Source of the DNA: Ravibacter arvi
GTDB lineage: Bacteria; Bacteroidota; Bacteroidia; Cytophagales; Spirosomataceae
DNA: 64,000 nucleotides
Direction of reading: 5' to 3'
Assembly (NCBI RefSeq): GCF_039540405.1
Contig: NZ_BAABEY010000036.1
Span: 620,001 to 684,000 of the forward strand
Shown: piece after piece, positions 18,128 to 26,492 of the stretch
Layout of the letters: the number at the start of each line of letters is the position of its first letter
Position numbering within the stretch: position 1 is the first letter of the stretch
The notes under the pieces: model-generated
Told to the model about the DNA's origin: nothing
Seen by the model: the letters and a program-made list of their open reading frames with translations, nothing else
The model's database searches: none
Program-made: the position numbers and the translations under genes

Positions 18128-19240
18128 TTATCTGCCGAACTTTTTGTCTTTGTACGCCAGCAGCGGCTTTTCCAGGTATTCGTAAGAAAGAACGCAGATC
18201 AGAATGGTGCCGGCAATGGAAAGCGAGTAAATCAGGATATTGTGCAGTAAAACCGACTTGATTTCGAACGAAGCGAGCAGGTTGATGGTAGCCACAACCG
18301 CTATTACATGGTAGAGGTAAAGCCCGTACGAGATCCTGCCCAGGTAGCTAACCCATTTGTGCTCCAGGTGGATAACGGTAGCCGGGTTACAGGAAACGTT
18401 GATGATGAAGAACCCGAAAAGAAGCGCATACAACTCCATGAAGCCGAAAAAATGTACCCCCGAAAGGTAGAAGGCAATGGTAAATGCATAGACGGCGTAT
18501 TGAACGTCGCGGCGGAACAGGAAATTGGTGATCTTCGTTTTGTTGTGAAAAACTACCCAGGCCAGCAGCCCGCCGAAAGCCATCACCTGGAGCCGGAACT
18601 GACCCAGGAAGGTAACCAGTTTTTCAACCTTTTTTTCTGGAGGAATTTCAAGAAAGTAAAGACCCGCCCACAATACCAGCGCTGTGACTGCGAAGAAAAA
18701 AAGGACAATTACCCATTTGCGTTTCGGGTATTTGAACAGCCACGGCCACAAATAATAGAACTGCTCCTCAACACCGATGGACCACGCCTGGGCGCACCAG
18801 TAAGGAAGATCATACAGCACAAAAGCAAAATTGGGAAGGATCAGCAGGAGAAAGGATAGTCGCTCCCAGTAATGGTTGGTGACATTTTCTACCGCACCCG
18901 GATACTCCAGCAGCGGAACCCGGGGAAAAATAAAGTACGACGACAGGATTACAATAAAATAGATAGGCCAGATGCGGAACGCCCGTCGCAAGTAAAAACT
19001 CCCCGCGGCAATCTGTCCGTGACGACTTTTTTCCTGGAGCAGGAGGTAGGTGATCAGGAATCCGCTCAGAACAAAAAAAAGCCCGACCCCAAGCCTTCCC
19101 ATATGTTGTATAGTGGCCCAATGGTAAATATTGGGCATATCCAGCGCGTGCTTAGCCTGTTCTATATGATGAATCAGCACCATGAACGCGGCGATAAAGC
19201 GGACGCCGTTCAGGTTGGGGAAAAAGCGTTTTTGGGACAT
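18128..19240 (-). CDS. Acyltransferase family 3 membrane protein (OafA/YrhL type)
   Basis: A 370-residue integral membrane acyltransferase with about ten helices. The N-terminal LNGVRFIAAFMVLIHH segment carries the family's Arg and His, and GLFFVLSGFLITYLLL is the second typical motif. A loop with WSIGVEEQFYYLWPW matches the conserved SLSVEEQFYLxWP signature. Family members O-acetylate lipopolysaccharide, peptidoglycan or exopolysaccharide sugars, or macrolides, using cytoplasmic acyl-CoA. There is no C-terminal SGNH domain, so this is the short form. Context next to a deacetylase suggests glycan decoration, which is inference. Confidence 0.88.
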   Translation of the reverse strand: MSQKRFFPNLNGVRFIAAFMVLIHHIEQAKHALDMPNIYHWATIQHMGRLGVGLFFVLSGFLITYLLLQEKSRHGQIAAGSFYLRRAFRIWPIYFIVILSSYFIFPRVPLLEYPGAVENVTNHYWERLSFLLLILPNFAFVLYDLPYWCAQAWSIGVEEQFYYLWPWLFKYPKRKWVIVLFFFAVTALVLWAGLYFLEIPPEKKVEKLVTFLGQFRLQVMAFGGLLAWVVFHNKTKITNFLFRRDVQYAVYAFTIAFYLSGVHFFGFMELYALLFGFFIINVSCNPATVIHLEHKWVSYLGRISYGLYLYHVIAVVATINLLASFEIKSVLLHNILIYSLSIAGTILICVLSYEYLEKPLLAYKDKKFGR

Positions 19241-19364
19241 TCAAACTGTTTTACCGGGCAAAAATAACAGCAACCATCCATAAAACCGAAGCCTTAAGGT
19301 GTGATTGACCTCCTGGTACCATTAATTTGGTTTCCACCGCTACCACTTGCTCCTGTTTTTTGGG

Positions 19365-19372
19365 TAGCTTTG
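19365..19372 (+). promoter_or_regulatory. -7 promoter box of the RidA-family gene
   Basis: TAGCTTTG matches TAnnTTTG, 46 bases before the start codon. The nearest upstream TTG (19347-19349) is only 15 bases away, shorter than usual. Confidence 0.4.
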
Positions 19373-19417
19373 CAGCTCAGTGATACCCGGCCCAGCCCGG
19401 TTAAACCATCCATAAAA

Positions 19418-19786
19418 ATGGCGAAACGCATTATATATTCAGACAAGGCGCCCATGCCCATTGGGCCGTACAGCCAGGCTGTTCTGGTGAATGATACCCT
19501 ATACGTGTCGGGCCAGATTGCGCTGGAAATCGCCGGGAAAGGCGATATCAGCGCGGAAACCCATGCGATACTACAGAACATCGGGCATATCCTGAAAGCG
19601 GCCGGGCTCAACTATTCACATGTTGTGAAAAGCAGTATTTTCCTGAAGGATATGAATGACTTCGGGAAAGTGAACGAAGCCTACGGAACTTATTTCTCCG
19701 AAAACCCCCCGGCCCGCGAAACGGTGCAGGTAGCCCGTTTGCCAAAAGATGTAAATGTTGAAATTTCAGTAGTTGCCGTAAAATAA
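19418..19786 (+). CDS. RidA-family enamine/imine deaminase
   Basis: A 122-residue cytoplasmic protein matching the usual 120-130 length and forming trimers in the family. RidA hydrolyses reactive 2-aminoacrylate and related enamines released by PLP enzymes. Motifs: APMPIGPYSQAV at the N-terminus, LYVSGQI, and the C-terminal PPARETVQVARLPKDVNVEISVVA with the conserved Arg that binds the substrate carboxylate. I take the start at MAKRII (ATG 19418). An in-frame extension to 19301 has no family support and would overlap the promoter box. It lies 58 bases upstream of gltX on the same strand. Confidence 0.93.
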   Translation: MAKRIIYSDKAPMPIGPYSQAVLVNDTLYVSGQIALEIAGKGDISAETHAILQNIGHILKAAGLNYSHVVKSSIFLKDMNDFGKVNEAYGTYFSENPPARETVQVARLPKDVNVEISVVAVK

Positions 19787-19844
19787 CTTCCCCCCAAACG
19801 AAGCTGGTCGAAACAGCCGGTTAGTATTACAGAATTAATTGATA

Positions 19845-21392
19845 ATGGATAAAGTACGTGTCCGTTTTGCTCCGAGTCCTACGGGGTCATTGCATATTGG
19901 CGGAGTGCGCACCGCGCTCTATAATTACCTGCTGGCCAGAAAGCATGGCGGTAAAATGTTGCTCAGAATTGAAGATACGGACCAGACCCGTTTTGTGCCC
20001 GGAGCAGAAGCTTATATCCTCGACGCCCTCGAATGGATGGGGATCGAAATAGATGAAGGGATCGTGAAGGGCGGCAAGGATTTGGGGCCGCATGCGCCTT
20101 ACCGCCAGTCGGAACGAAAGCCCATCTACCGGGAGTATGCGGAGCGGCTCGTAAAGGAAGGCAAGGCCTATTATGCATTTGATACCGCGGAAGAGCTGGA
20201 GTCGATGCGGAAGGAGCTGGAGGCTGCCCAGGTGGCCACGGCGCAGTACAACGCGGTGACGCGTATGAAGATGAAAAATTCGCTTACGTTGTCTCCTGAA
20301 GAAACGGCGCGCAGGCTTGCAGCGGGGGATGCCCACGTGATACGGATCAAGCTGAATCCCCGCGACGAGGTAAGGCTGAATGATATGGTGCGGGGTTGGG
20401 TGTCCTGGCACGCAACAGAACTGGATGATAAGGTGCTCCTGAAATCGGACGGAATGCCCACCTATCACCTTGCCAGCGTAGTCGACGACCACCTGATGGA
20501 AATCAGTCATGTTATCCGGGGTGAAGAATGGCTACCATCCGCGCCTATCCACGTGCTTCTTTACCGCTATCTGGGCTGGGAAGCTACCATGCCGCGTTTC
20601 GCCCATATTTCGTTGGTATTGAACCCGGATGGCAACGGCAAGCTTTCCAAACGCGACGCCGGCATCGGAGATTTTCCAAGGATTCCGCTTTCGTGGACGG
20701 ACCCGGTGACCGGCCAGAAGGCTATCGGGTTTAGGGAAGAGGGTTATTTGCCTGATGCAATGGCTAACTTCCTGGCTTTTCTCGGCTGGAATCCCGGTAC
20801 TGAACAGGAGCTGTTTTCGATTGACGAGCTGATCCAGGCTTTTAGCCTGGAAAGGATGAATAAGGCCGGCGCACGTTTTGACATTCAGAAAGCCAGGTGG
20901 TACAACCAGCAATACATCCGGATGATGGCCGACGAGAAGCTGGGCGGACTGGTAATACAAGACGCGAAAAACAGGGCGGCCGGCCTCGACGAAGCGCTGG
21001 TTCCGAAATTTGTACGTCTGTTTAAAGAACGGGTGACCTTTGTGCATGAAATTGTTTCGGAATCAACTGGTTTGCTGATCGCCCCCGAATCTTACGAGAC
21101 GGAAGTGGCGTCAAAAAAGTGGACTTCGGAAGCGGTTCGGGGTATTGAAGCATTTAAGGTAGCGCTTGCGGGCGCGTCGCCGGAGGTCAATGCCGAAGAA
21201 GCAAAAAACCTGCTGCATGACGTCCTTGAATCCCTGGGGATAAAAATGGGAAAGGTCATGCAAAGCCTCCGCCTGGCCATTACCGGGAAGGGAGCAGGTC
21301 CGGACCTGATGCTGATTATAGAAGTGCTGGGCCGTGACGAAACGGTGAAGCGCCTCGATGCCGCGATTGAACGCCTGCCTGTAATTGATTAA
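19845..21392 (+). CDS. gltX: Glutamyl-tRNA synthetase
   Basis: A 515-residue class I synthetase. The HIGH-type motif is PSPTGSLHIGGVRTAL near residues 10-25, and the KMSKS-type motif is KLSKRDAG around 265. The C-terminal helical anticodon-binding domain is complete. I use the ATG at 19845 (MDKVRVRFAPS). A TTG two codons earlier is also in frame but unnecessary. Whether it is discriminating or also charges tRNA-Gln cannot be decided here. A strong bidirectional terminator follows. Confidence 0.97.
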   Translation: MDKVRVRFAPSPTGSLHIGGVRTALYNYLLARKHGGKMLLRIEDTDQTRFVPGAEAYILDALEWMGIEIDEGIVKGGKDLGPHAPYRQSERKPIYREYAERLVKEGKAYYAFDTAEELESMRKELEAAQVATAQYNAVTRMKMKNSLTLSPEETARRLAAGDAHVIRIKLNPRDEVRLNDMVRGWVSWHATELDDKVLLKSDGMPTYHLASVVDDHLMEISHVIRGEEWLPSAPIHVLLYRYLGWEATMPRFAHISLVLNPDGNGKLSKRDAGIGDFPRIPLSWTDPVTGQKAIGFREEGYLPDAMANFLAFLGWNPGTEQELFSIDELIQAFSLERMNKAGARFDIQKARWYNQQYIRMMADEKLGGLVIQDAKNRAAGLDEALVPKFVRLFKERVTFVHEIVSESTGLLIAPESYETEVASKKWTSEAVRGIEAFKVALAGASPEVNAEEAKNLLHDVLESLGIKMGKVMQSLRLAITGKGAGPDLMLIIEVLGRDETVKRLDAAIERLPVID

Positions 21393-21408
21393 TAATTGAT
21401 TGTGCAGG

Positions 21409-21454
21409 CAACAAAAAAACAGCAGCCATTCTTCCGGGCTGCTGTTTTTTTGTT
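21409..21454. terminator. Bidirectional hairpin terminator
   Basis: ACAAAAAAACAGCAGCC pairs with GGCTGCTGTTTTTTTGT around a 9-base loop. Each strand sees a GC-rich stem followed by a T-run. It serves the convergent gltX (plus) and response-regulator (minus) genes. Confidence 0.92.
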
Positions 21455-21464
21455 GGATGTGGTT

Positions 21465-21869
21465 TTATGCACCTATCACCTCGTAGAGAATCTTCTCCGT
21501 AAGCGGTTTGGTGTGATAGTAGACATGCTCCCAGATACTGGATGCCTTTTGCTGGTCCTTCGGTAGCGACGACGTAGATAGCATCACCACCTTGGTTTGC
21601 GCGTGTACCTCCGCAGGGAGCGCCTTGTACTTTTCCAGAAAATCGAAACCGCTCATGCCCGGCATATTGATATCCAGGAAAATAATGTCCGGTCTGCGAA
21701 ATGCGCCGGCATGGTTGTCCTTAAAATAGTTCAGGGCCTTTTCTCCACTTTCAGCAACCAGTATTTCCGGAGAAAGCCCGGTATCCTGAATTACCAGCCG
21801 GTGTAAAAAATTATCATCGGGGTCGTCGTCGATCAGCATGACGCACTGCGGAATAACATGAGCGGGCAT
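21465..21869 (-). CDS. Single-domain response regulator (CheY-like)
   Basis: A 134-residue receiver domain without an output domain. The acidic pocket is in MLIDDDPDDN near residues 12-20. The phosphoacceptor Asp is in IIFLDINMPGMSGF near residue 66. The switch Thr/Ser is in VVMLSTSS and the conserved Lys in YHTKPL near the C-terminus. The extended N-terminal acidic run and overall form resemble Rcp1-type regulators found beside phytochrome-like or hybrid kinases. No histidine kinase is adjacent, so the partner is unknown. It sits 5 bases downstream of the AIM24-family gene and is probably cotranscribed with it. Confidence 0.9.
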   Translation of the reverse strand: MPAHVIPQCVMLIDDDPDDNFLHRLVIQDTGLSPEILVAESGEKALNYFKDNHAGAFRRPDIIFLDINMPGMSGFDFLEKYKALPAEVHAQTKVVMLSTSSLPKDQQKASSIWEHVYYHTKPLTEKILYEVIGA

Positions 21870-21874
21870 AGCTT

Positions 21875-22654
21875 TTATTCTTCAAACAGGCTTCCGAAAC
21901 GCCCGATGACCGAGCCGCTTTCCTTGTTGGCATTGGGACCGCCCGTAGAAAGGCGCTGAACCAGTTTGGAAATAGGCATGGATTGTATCCAGCATTTGCC
22001 CGTTCCGCGCAAGGTGGCAAGAAACATGCCTTCGCCGCCGAAGACCATGGATTTCAGGTTTCCGGACCTTTGAATGTCGAAACTGAGGGAAGGTTCAAAC
22101 GCTACCACACAACCGGTATCAACCCGGAGCGTCTCATTGTTGAGCTGGCGCTCGATCACCACGCCGCCCGCATGAATAAAGGCTAACCCGTCGCCGCTCA
22201 GCTTCTGAAGTATAAATCCTTCTCCGCCGAAAAGCCCGGAACCGAAACGTTTGTTGAAATGTACCTTCATACTGGTTCCGAACGCGGCGCAAAGGAAACC
22301 GTCTTTCTGAACAATCAACTCGTTGCCGTAGATCTGTGCCAGGTCAACGGGGATTATCGTGCCCGGATAAGGAGCAGCAAAGGCAACCTTCTTTTTCCCG
22401 GCGCCCTGGTTGGTAAAATGCGTCATGAACAACGACTCACCGGTAAGCAACCGGCTTCCGGCGCTGAATACTTTGCCGAGAATACTCTGGTTGGCCTCCG
22501 ATCCGTCGCCCATTTTGGTTTCGAACTGGATGCCGTCTTCCATAAACAGCATGGCGCCGGCTTCCGCAATTACCGTTTCGCGGGGGTCAAGCTCTATTTC
22601 GACGATCTGGATATCGCCTCCTGTAATCTGGTAATCAATTTCATGGGACCTCAT
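21875..22654 (-). CDS. AIM24/TIGR00266-family protein
   Basis: A 259-residue protein built from beta-strand-rich repeats of the AIM24 fold. Visible signatures are a start with YQITGGDIQIVEIELDPRETVIAEAGAMLFM, MTHFTNQGAG, and a glycine-rich GSGLFGGEGFILQKLSGDG core. No catalytic residues are known for the family. Yeast Aim24 is mitochondrial and affects MICOS, while bacterial function is unestablished. The gene is in a minus-strand row with a response regulator downstream and the small acidic protein gene 32 bases upstream. Confidence 0.85.
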   Translation of the reverse strand: MRSHEIDYQITGGDIQIVEIELDPRETVIAEAGAMLFMEDGIQFETKMGDGSEANQSILGKVFSAGSRLLTGESLFMTHFTNQGAGKKKVAFAAPYPGTIIPVDLAQIYGNELIVQKDGFLCAAFGTSMKVHFNKRFGSGLFGGEGFILQKLSGDGLAFIHAGGVVIERQLNNETLRVDTGCVVAFEPSLSFDIQRSGNLKSMVFGGEGMFLATLRGTGKCWIQSMPISKLVQRLSTGGPNANKESGSVIGRFGSLFEE

Positions 22655-22685
22655 AAAAAGGAGCGGTTTTGGCTGTTAACAGTTA

Positions 22686-22964
22686 TTATTCTTCTTCTCC
22701 CGTCGATTTTTCATCAAAAATATCAAACGGAGCGTCTTCGTCCGGCAGCTCCTCGTCGTCTTTCACGCCCGGTAGGTCTTCCCGGTCTTTCAGCTTCTTG
22801 TCTTCGACATGGCGGTTCAAAAACTCATTGATCTTATCCATGTCGAAAGTTGACGTAATTTCGCCAAAAGAGTTGATCTTGATGTCAAATCCGTCCAGCT
22901 CTTTATGAACTTTCGGAAGTTCGGCTCCTTTCTTGCCTGATGCGGTGGATTTTCTCTTCGCCAT
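22686..22964 (-). CDS. Small charged protein of unknown function downstream of guaB
   Basis: A 92-residue cytoplasmic protein. The N-terminus is basic (MAKRKSTASGKKG), and the middle LDGFDIKINSFGEITSTFDMDKINEFLN reads like a compact ordered segment. The C-terminal third is strongly acidic (DDEELPDEDAPFDIFDEK). I chose the ATG at 22964; an upstream in-frame start at 23000 would abut the guaB stop. I do not recognise a named family. Its position 36 bases after guaB suggests cotranscription. Confidence 0.7.
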   Translation of the reverse strand: MAKRKSTASGKKGAELPKVHKELDGFDIKINSFGEITSTFDMDKINEFLNRHVEDKKLKDREDLPGVKDDEELPDEDAPFDIFDEKSTGEEE

Positions 22965-23000
22965 GTTGCGTGCAGGACGGAACGTCCGGGTTAAGTACAA

Positions 23001-24473
23001 TTAACGGGTGGAGTAATTGGGGGCCTCCTTCTGGATCATGATATCATGCGGATGGCTTTCCTTTACCCCTGCAGAGGTTATTTTGATAAATTTCGCCTGC
23101 CACAGCTCCTGTACATTGGCAGCGCCGCAGTATCCCATACCGGCTTTCAGACCACCGTTCATCTGGTAAAGTATTTCGGCAACTTTTCCTTTGAAAGGAA
23201 CGCGCCCTACAATTCCTTCCGGTACGAGCTTTTTAATGTCGTCTTCGGCGTCCTGGAAATACCGGTCTTTCGAACCTTCTTCCATTGCCTCGAGCGAGCC
23301 CATTCCGCGGTAGACCTTAAACTTACGGCCTTCATAGATAACAATTTCGCCGGGGGCTTCGTCCGTGCCGGCAAGCATCGAGCCTATCATCACCGTGTGC
23401 GCGCCGCCGGCAAGCGCCTTGGTTACGTCGCCGGAGAACCGGATACCGCCGTCTGCTATTACCGGGATATCCCGGTTTTGAAGTGCTTCAGCTGCTGAAA
23501 TAACCGCCGACAATTGGGGAACCCCGATACCGGCGATGATACGCGTCGTGCAGATACTTCCGGGGCCTACGCCGACCTTTACGGCATCGGCGCCGGCGTT
23601 GGCAAGCGCAATGGCGGCCTCGCCGGTTGCGATGTTGCCCGCTATCAGATCAACGGTAGAAAAGTGAGCTTTGAAAGCTTTTACCGCATCTATCACCCCT
23701 TTGGAGTGTCCATGTGCCGTGTCGAGGCTGATAACATCTACACCGGCTTTGATAAGCGCATCGGCCCGCTGCAGCATATCCGGCGTAACGCCGAGCGCCG
23801 CACCCACCCGCAGCCTTCCGTAGGCATCTTTCGAGGCGTTCGGATGAGATTTGCGCTTCATGATGTCCCGGTAAGTGATCAGGCCCGTGAGCTTGTAGTC
23901 TTTGTCTACGATCGGAAGCTTCTCAATTTTGTATTCCTGCAAAATAGTTTCCGCTTCGTCCAGCGTAATGCCTTCCTGCGCGGTCACAAGGTTGTCGCGG
24001 GTCATAATTTCCCGCACGGGGCGATTGCCGTTTCTCTCAAAACGCAGGTCCCGGTTGGTTAGAATGCCGATCAGCTTTCTGTTCCCGTCTACCACCGGTA
24101 TCCCACCGATCTTGAACTCGCGCATAATCTGGTGCGCATCCGCAAGTACCGCATTTTCCTGCAAGGTGATGGGGTCAAGAATCATGCCGCTTTCTGAGCG
24201 TTTTACTTTCCTGACCTGTTCTGCCTGCTTTTCAAGCGACATGTTCTTGTGGATGACACCGATCCCGCCTTCCTGGGCCATGGCAATAGCCAGTTCATAT
24301 TCGGTAACGGTATCCATCGCCGCCGAAACGAAAGGAAGATTGAGCTCTATGTTTCTGGTGAGCCTGGTTTTGGTGCTGGTTTCTCTGGGGAGAACTTCTG
24401 AATAACCTGGCAGAAGAAGAACGTCGTCGTAGGTAAGCGCTTCGAAAAGCACTTTGTTGGAGCTTGAAATCAT
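23001..24473 (-). CDS. guaB: Inosine-5'-monophosphate dehydrogenase
   Basis: A 490-residue cytoplasmic enzyme oxidising IMP to XMP, the committed step of GMP synthesis. The TIM barrel is interrupted by two CBS domains (about residues 95-205). The catalytic loop is GPGSICTTRII with the active Cys around 306, and the flap carries the GMGSLEAMEEGSKDRYFQ segment with the conserved Arg-Tyr pair. Length is standard. A -7 box (TAAATTTG) lies about 30 bases upstream of the start. It is probably followed by the small acidic protein in one transcript. Confidence 0.97.
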   Translation of the reverse strand: MISSSNKVLFEALTYDDVLLLPGYSEVLPRETSTKTRLTRNIELNLPFVSAAMDTVTEYELAIAMAQEGGIGVIHKNMSLEKQAEQVRKVKRSESGMILDPITLQENAVLADAHQIMREFKIGGIPVVDGNRKLIGILTNRDLRFERNGNRPVREIMTRDNLVTAQEGITLDEAETILQEYKIEKLPIVDKDYKLTGLITYRDIMKRKSHPNASKDAYGRLRVGAALGVTPDMLQRADALIKAGVDVISLDTAHGHSKGVIDAVKAFKAHFSTVDLIAGNIATGEAAIALANAGADAVKVGVGPGSICTTRIIAGIGVPQLSAVISAAEALQNRDIPVIADGGIRFSGDVTKALAGGAHTVMIGSMLAGTDEAPGEIVIYEGRKFKVYRGMGSLEAMEEGSKDRYFQDAEDDIKKLVPEGIVGRVPFKGKVAEILYQMNGGLKAGMGYCGAANVQELWQAKFIKITSAGVKESHPHDIMIQKEAPNYSTR

Positions 24474-24503
24474 AGCAAATAATCCGGTCGTTTATTTGCA
24501 AGG

Positions 24504-24511
24504 CAAATTTA
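24504..24511 (-). promoter_or_regulatory. -7 promoter box of guaB
   Basis: On the minus strand TAAATTTG matches TAnnTTTG, about 30 bases before the guaB start. No clear TTG lies at the expected upstream distance. Confidence 0.45.
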
Positions 24512-24542
24512 GTATAAAAAGTTGAAAACTAAATGCGCGGGG

Positions 24543-24572
24543 TTTCGGAAAAAAGTAAAGTTTTTTCCGAAA
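24543..24572 (-). terminator. Perfect 12-bp hairpin between gldE and guaB
   Basis: TTTCGGAAAAAA pairs exactly with TTTTTTCCGAAA across a 6-base loop. It lies 80 bases after the gldE stop on the minus strand. The stem itself supplies the A/T run, so it may be a terminator, but no T-run follows the stem. Confidence 0.45.
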
Positions 24573-24654
24573 GGGGAGGGGCCGAGGTTCAGCGCCTTGT
24601 ATCCGGGCATCGATAGTGATACCCTGCGGCGACCGGCTCAAAAGAAACGTAATC

Positions 24655-25959
24655 TCACCCGGGGAGCGTAACCCTGATTTTTTTTACCTGGCGTTTGTTG
24701 GCTGACAATATTTTGAAAGTGAGGTCTTTGCATACGGTTTCTTCGCCAATTCTCGGAACCCGGGTGAAGAGCTCCAGGATCAGGCCCGCCAGCGTTTCGC
24801 TTTCGGTGCGCAGCTCCGAAAAGTAGTCGCTTTCGAGTTCGAGGGCCCTGATCACGTCATTGAGGAGAGCCTGTCCTTCGAAGACAAAATTATGAGCGTC
24901 CAATTGTACAAAATTGCTTTCGTCTTCGTCGTCATGCTCGTCATTGATGTCGCCGAATATCTCCTCTATAATGTCTTCGAGCGTTATCAGTCCGCGTGTG
25001 GTTCCGTACTCGTCGATGACGATCGCCATGTGTACACGTCTTTCCTGGAACTCTTCAAGGAGACTGTCAAGCCGTTTGGTTTCAGGGATAAGATAGGGTT
25101 TCCTGATGAGCTTCTGCCAGTTGTAATTTTCATCCTGTCGGACGTACGGCAGCAGGTCTTTGATGTAGAGAATACCTTCTATATCGTCCAGGTTGTGCCG
25201 GTACACGGGTACCCTGGAATAGCCGAACTTGTTCACGAGGTCCATCAATTCATGGAAATCCAGCTCGTTGCTGAATGCCCTCATGCCGGACTTCGAAACC
25301 ATGGCCTCCCGCGCGGTAGTTTTGCCCATGGCCGCGACCCCGAGCAACAGTTCTTTTTCTTCAAGGGTATCGGATTCGGCGCTGTCCGGAAGGGGCGTTA
25401 CCGGTTGGTGCTTGTCTTTGCGGTAAATTCTCAGGGTAGTGGCGATCCTGAGGAAAATACGCCCTATTGGGCTTAATACATCCAGCACCGGGATAACCAG
25501 TGAAAGAAATCGTTCCGGCAGGTCCGCAGCATATTTACTGGCGTACCATCTGGATATGGCGTCGGCGACCAGCCAGATCGCCACCAGCGCCAGGAAGCAG
25601 TAACGGGCGGTTTCCAGGTCTGTCAGTTCCGCTATAAAAGTGTTTGCTGCAAGGATGAAGGCCAGCAGCATACAAAAGTGCTGGATCAGCAGCAGCGCGA
25701 ATCGCCCGTGCCGGTCCGGAGTTTTTTGGTGAATTTTTTTTCTCCAGGGAGTTTCCAGGGCGGCATAAGCGGAAAGGCAGGCTCTTAGTGCGGAACAAAC
25801 CAACGCAACCACCAGGAGCGCAATAATAAGAATGAAGCCCGGGAAAATGCCCGCTGCTAATAAGAGCAGCGGCGAAAAAGAGTTAAGAGTTGAATGCGGG
25901 TTGAATAGCCGGGAGCCCGTTCGGGGGTCTCCCTCTTCACCATCAGGTAAATCTTCCAC
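24655..25959 (-). CDS. gldE: GldE-type CorC/CNNM-family membrane protein
   Basis: A 434-residue protein. The N-terminal part (about 35-190) has several membrane helices of the DUF21/CNNM type, then two CBS domains (about 205-335, with YSRVPVYRHNLDDIEGILYIKD and VVIDEYGTTRGLITLEDIIEEIFGDI), and a C-terminal CorC_HlyC domain. The family is linked to magnesium or cobalt transport. The Bacteroidota GldE branch supports gliding motility and partly overlaps with GldD. The assignment to GldE rests on the mutY-ssb-gldE order, conserved in this phylum. The start is a GTG, 15 bases after the ssb stop. gldD, which usually follows, is absent here. Confidence 0.85.
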   Translation of the reverse strand: MEDLPDGEEGDPRTGSRLFNPHSTLNSFSPLLLLAAGIFPGFILIIALLVVALVCSALRACLSAYAALETPWRKKIHQKTPDRHGRFALLLIQHFCMLLAFILAANTFIAELTDLETARYCFLALVAIWLVADAISRWYASKYAADLPERFLSLVIPVLDVLSPIGRIFLRIATTLRIYRKDKHQPVTPLPDSAESDTLEEKELLLGVAAMGKTTAREAMVSKSGMRAFSNELDFHELMDLVNKFGYSRVPVYRHNLDDIEGILYIKDLLPYVRQDENYNWQKLIRKPYLIPETKRLDSLLEEFQERRVHMAIVIDEYGTTRGLITLEDIIEEIFGDINDEHDDEDESNFVQLDAHNFVFEGQALLNDVIRALELESDYFSELRTESETLAGLILELFTRVPRIGEETVCKDLTFKILSANKRQVKKIRVTLPG

Positions 25960-25974
25960 GAAATTGGTTATTTT

Positions 25975-26418
25975 TTAAAAAGGCAAATCATCATCATCGT
26001 CCTGGGCAGCAATAGCCGGGGGAACTTCAGACGACCGTTCCGGCGGCGCAACCCTGGCGGCACTCGGCGGGTCGGCCTGGGGCGAGTTCGGTTTTCCCAG
26101 AAGGGTCATGCTGTCACCTCTTATCGCTACCCGGCTGCGCGGGTTCCCGTCTTTGTCCGTCCAGTTTTCGGTGCGCAGGCGCCCTTCAATATAAACCTGG
26201 TTTCCCTTTTTCAGATGCTGTTCTGCAATTTGAGCAAGGCGATCCCAAAGCTCAATCCTGTGCCATTCGGTCTGCTCGATGCGTTCGCCGTTTTTATTGG
26301 TATAGCTTTCGGAAGTGGCGATGTTAAAATTAGCCACCATCGACCCGCTCGGGAGATGCCTGACCTCGGGGTCTGCGCCGAGGTTGCCGATCAGAATTAC
26401 TTTGTTAACTCCTGCCAT
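25975..26418 (-). CDS. ssb: Single-stranded DNA-binding protein
   Basis: A 147-residue OB-fold protein. MAGVNKVILIGNLGADPEVR opens the domain and TEWHRIELWDRLAQIAEQHLKKGNQVYIEGRLR is the classic core. The tail is Pro/Ala-rich and ends in DDDDDLPF, the acidic tip through which SSB recruits repair and replication proteins. Length is near-normal. It sits between mutY (75 bases upstream) and gldE (15 bases downstream), the order usual in the phylum. Confidence 0.96.
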   Translation of the reverse strand: MAGVNKVILIGNLGADPEVRHLPSGSMVANFNIATSESYTNKNGERIEQTEWHRIELWDRLAQIAEQHLKKGNQVYIEGRLRTENWTDKDGNPRSRVAIRGDSMTLLGKPNSPQADPPSAARVAPPERSSEVPPAIAAQDDDDDLPF

Positions 26419-26492
26419 TTCGCTGATTGGGGTTGCAAGTTAAAATACTGCTGTCCGCAAATGCACGGTATTCAAGTGTTAAAGAGTTAAAG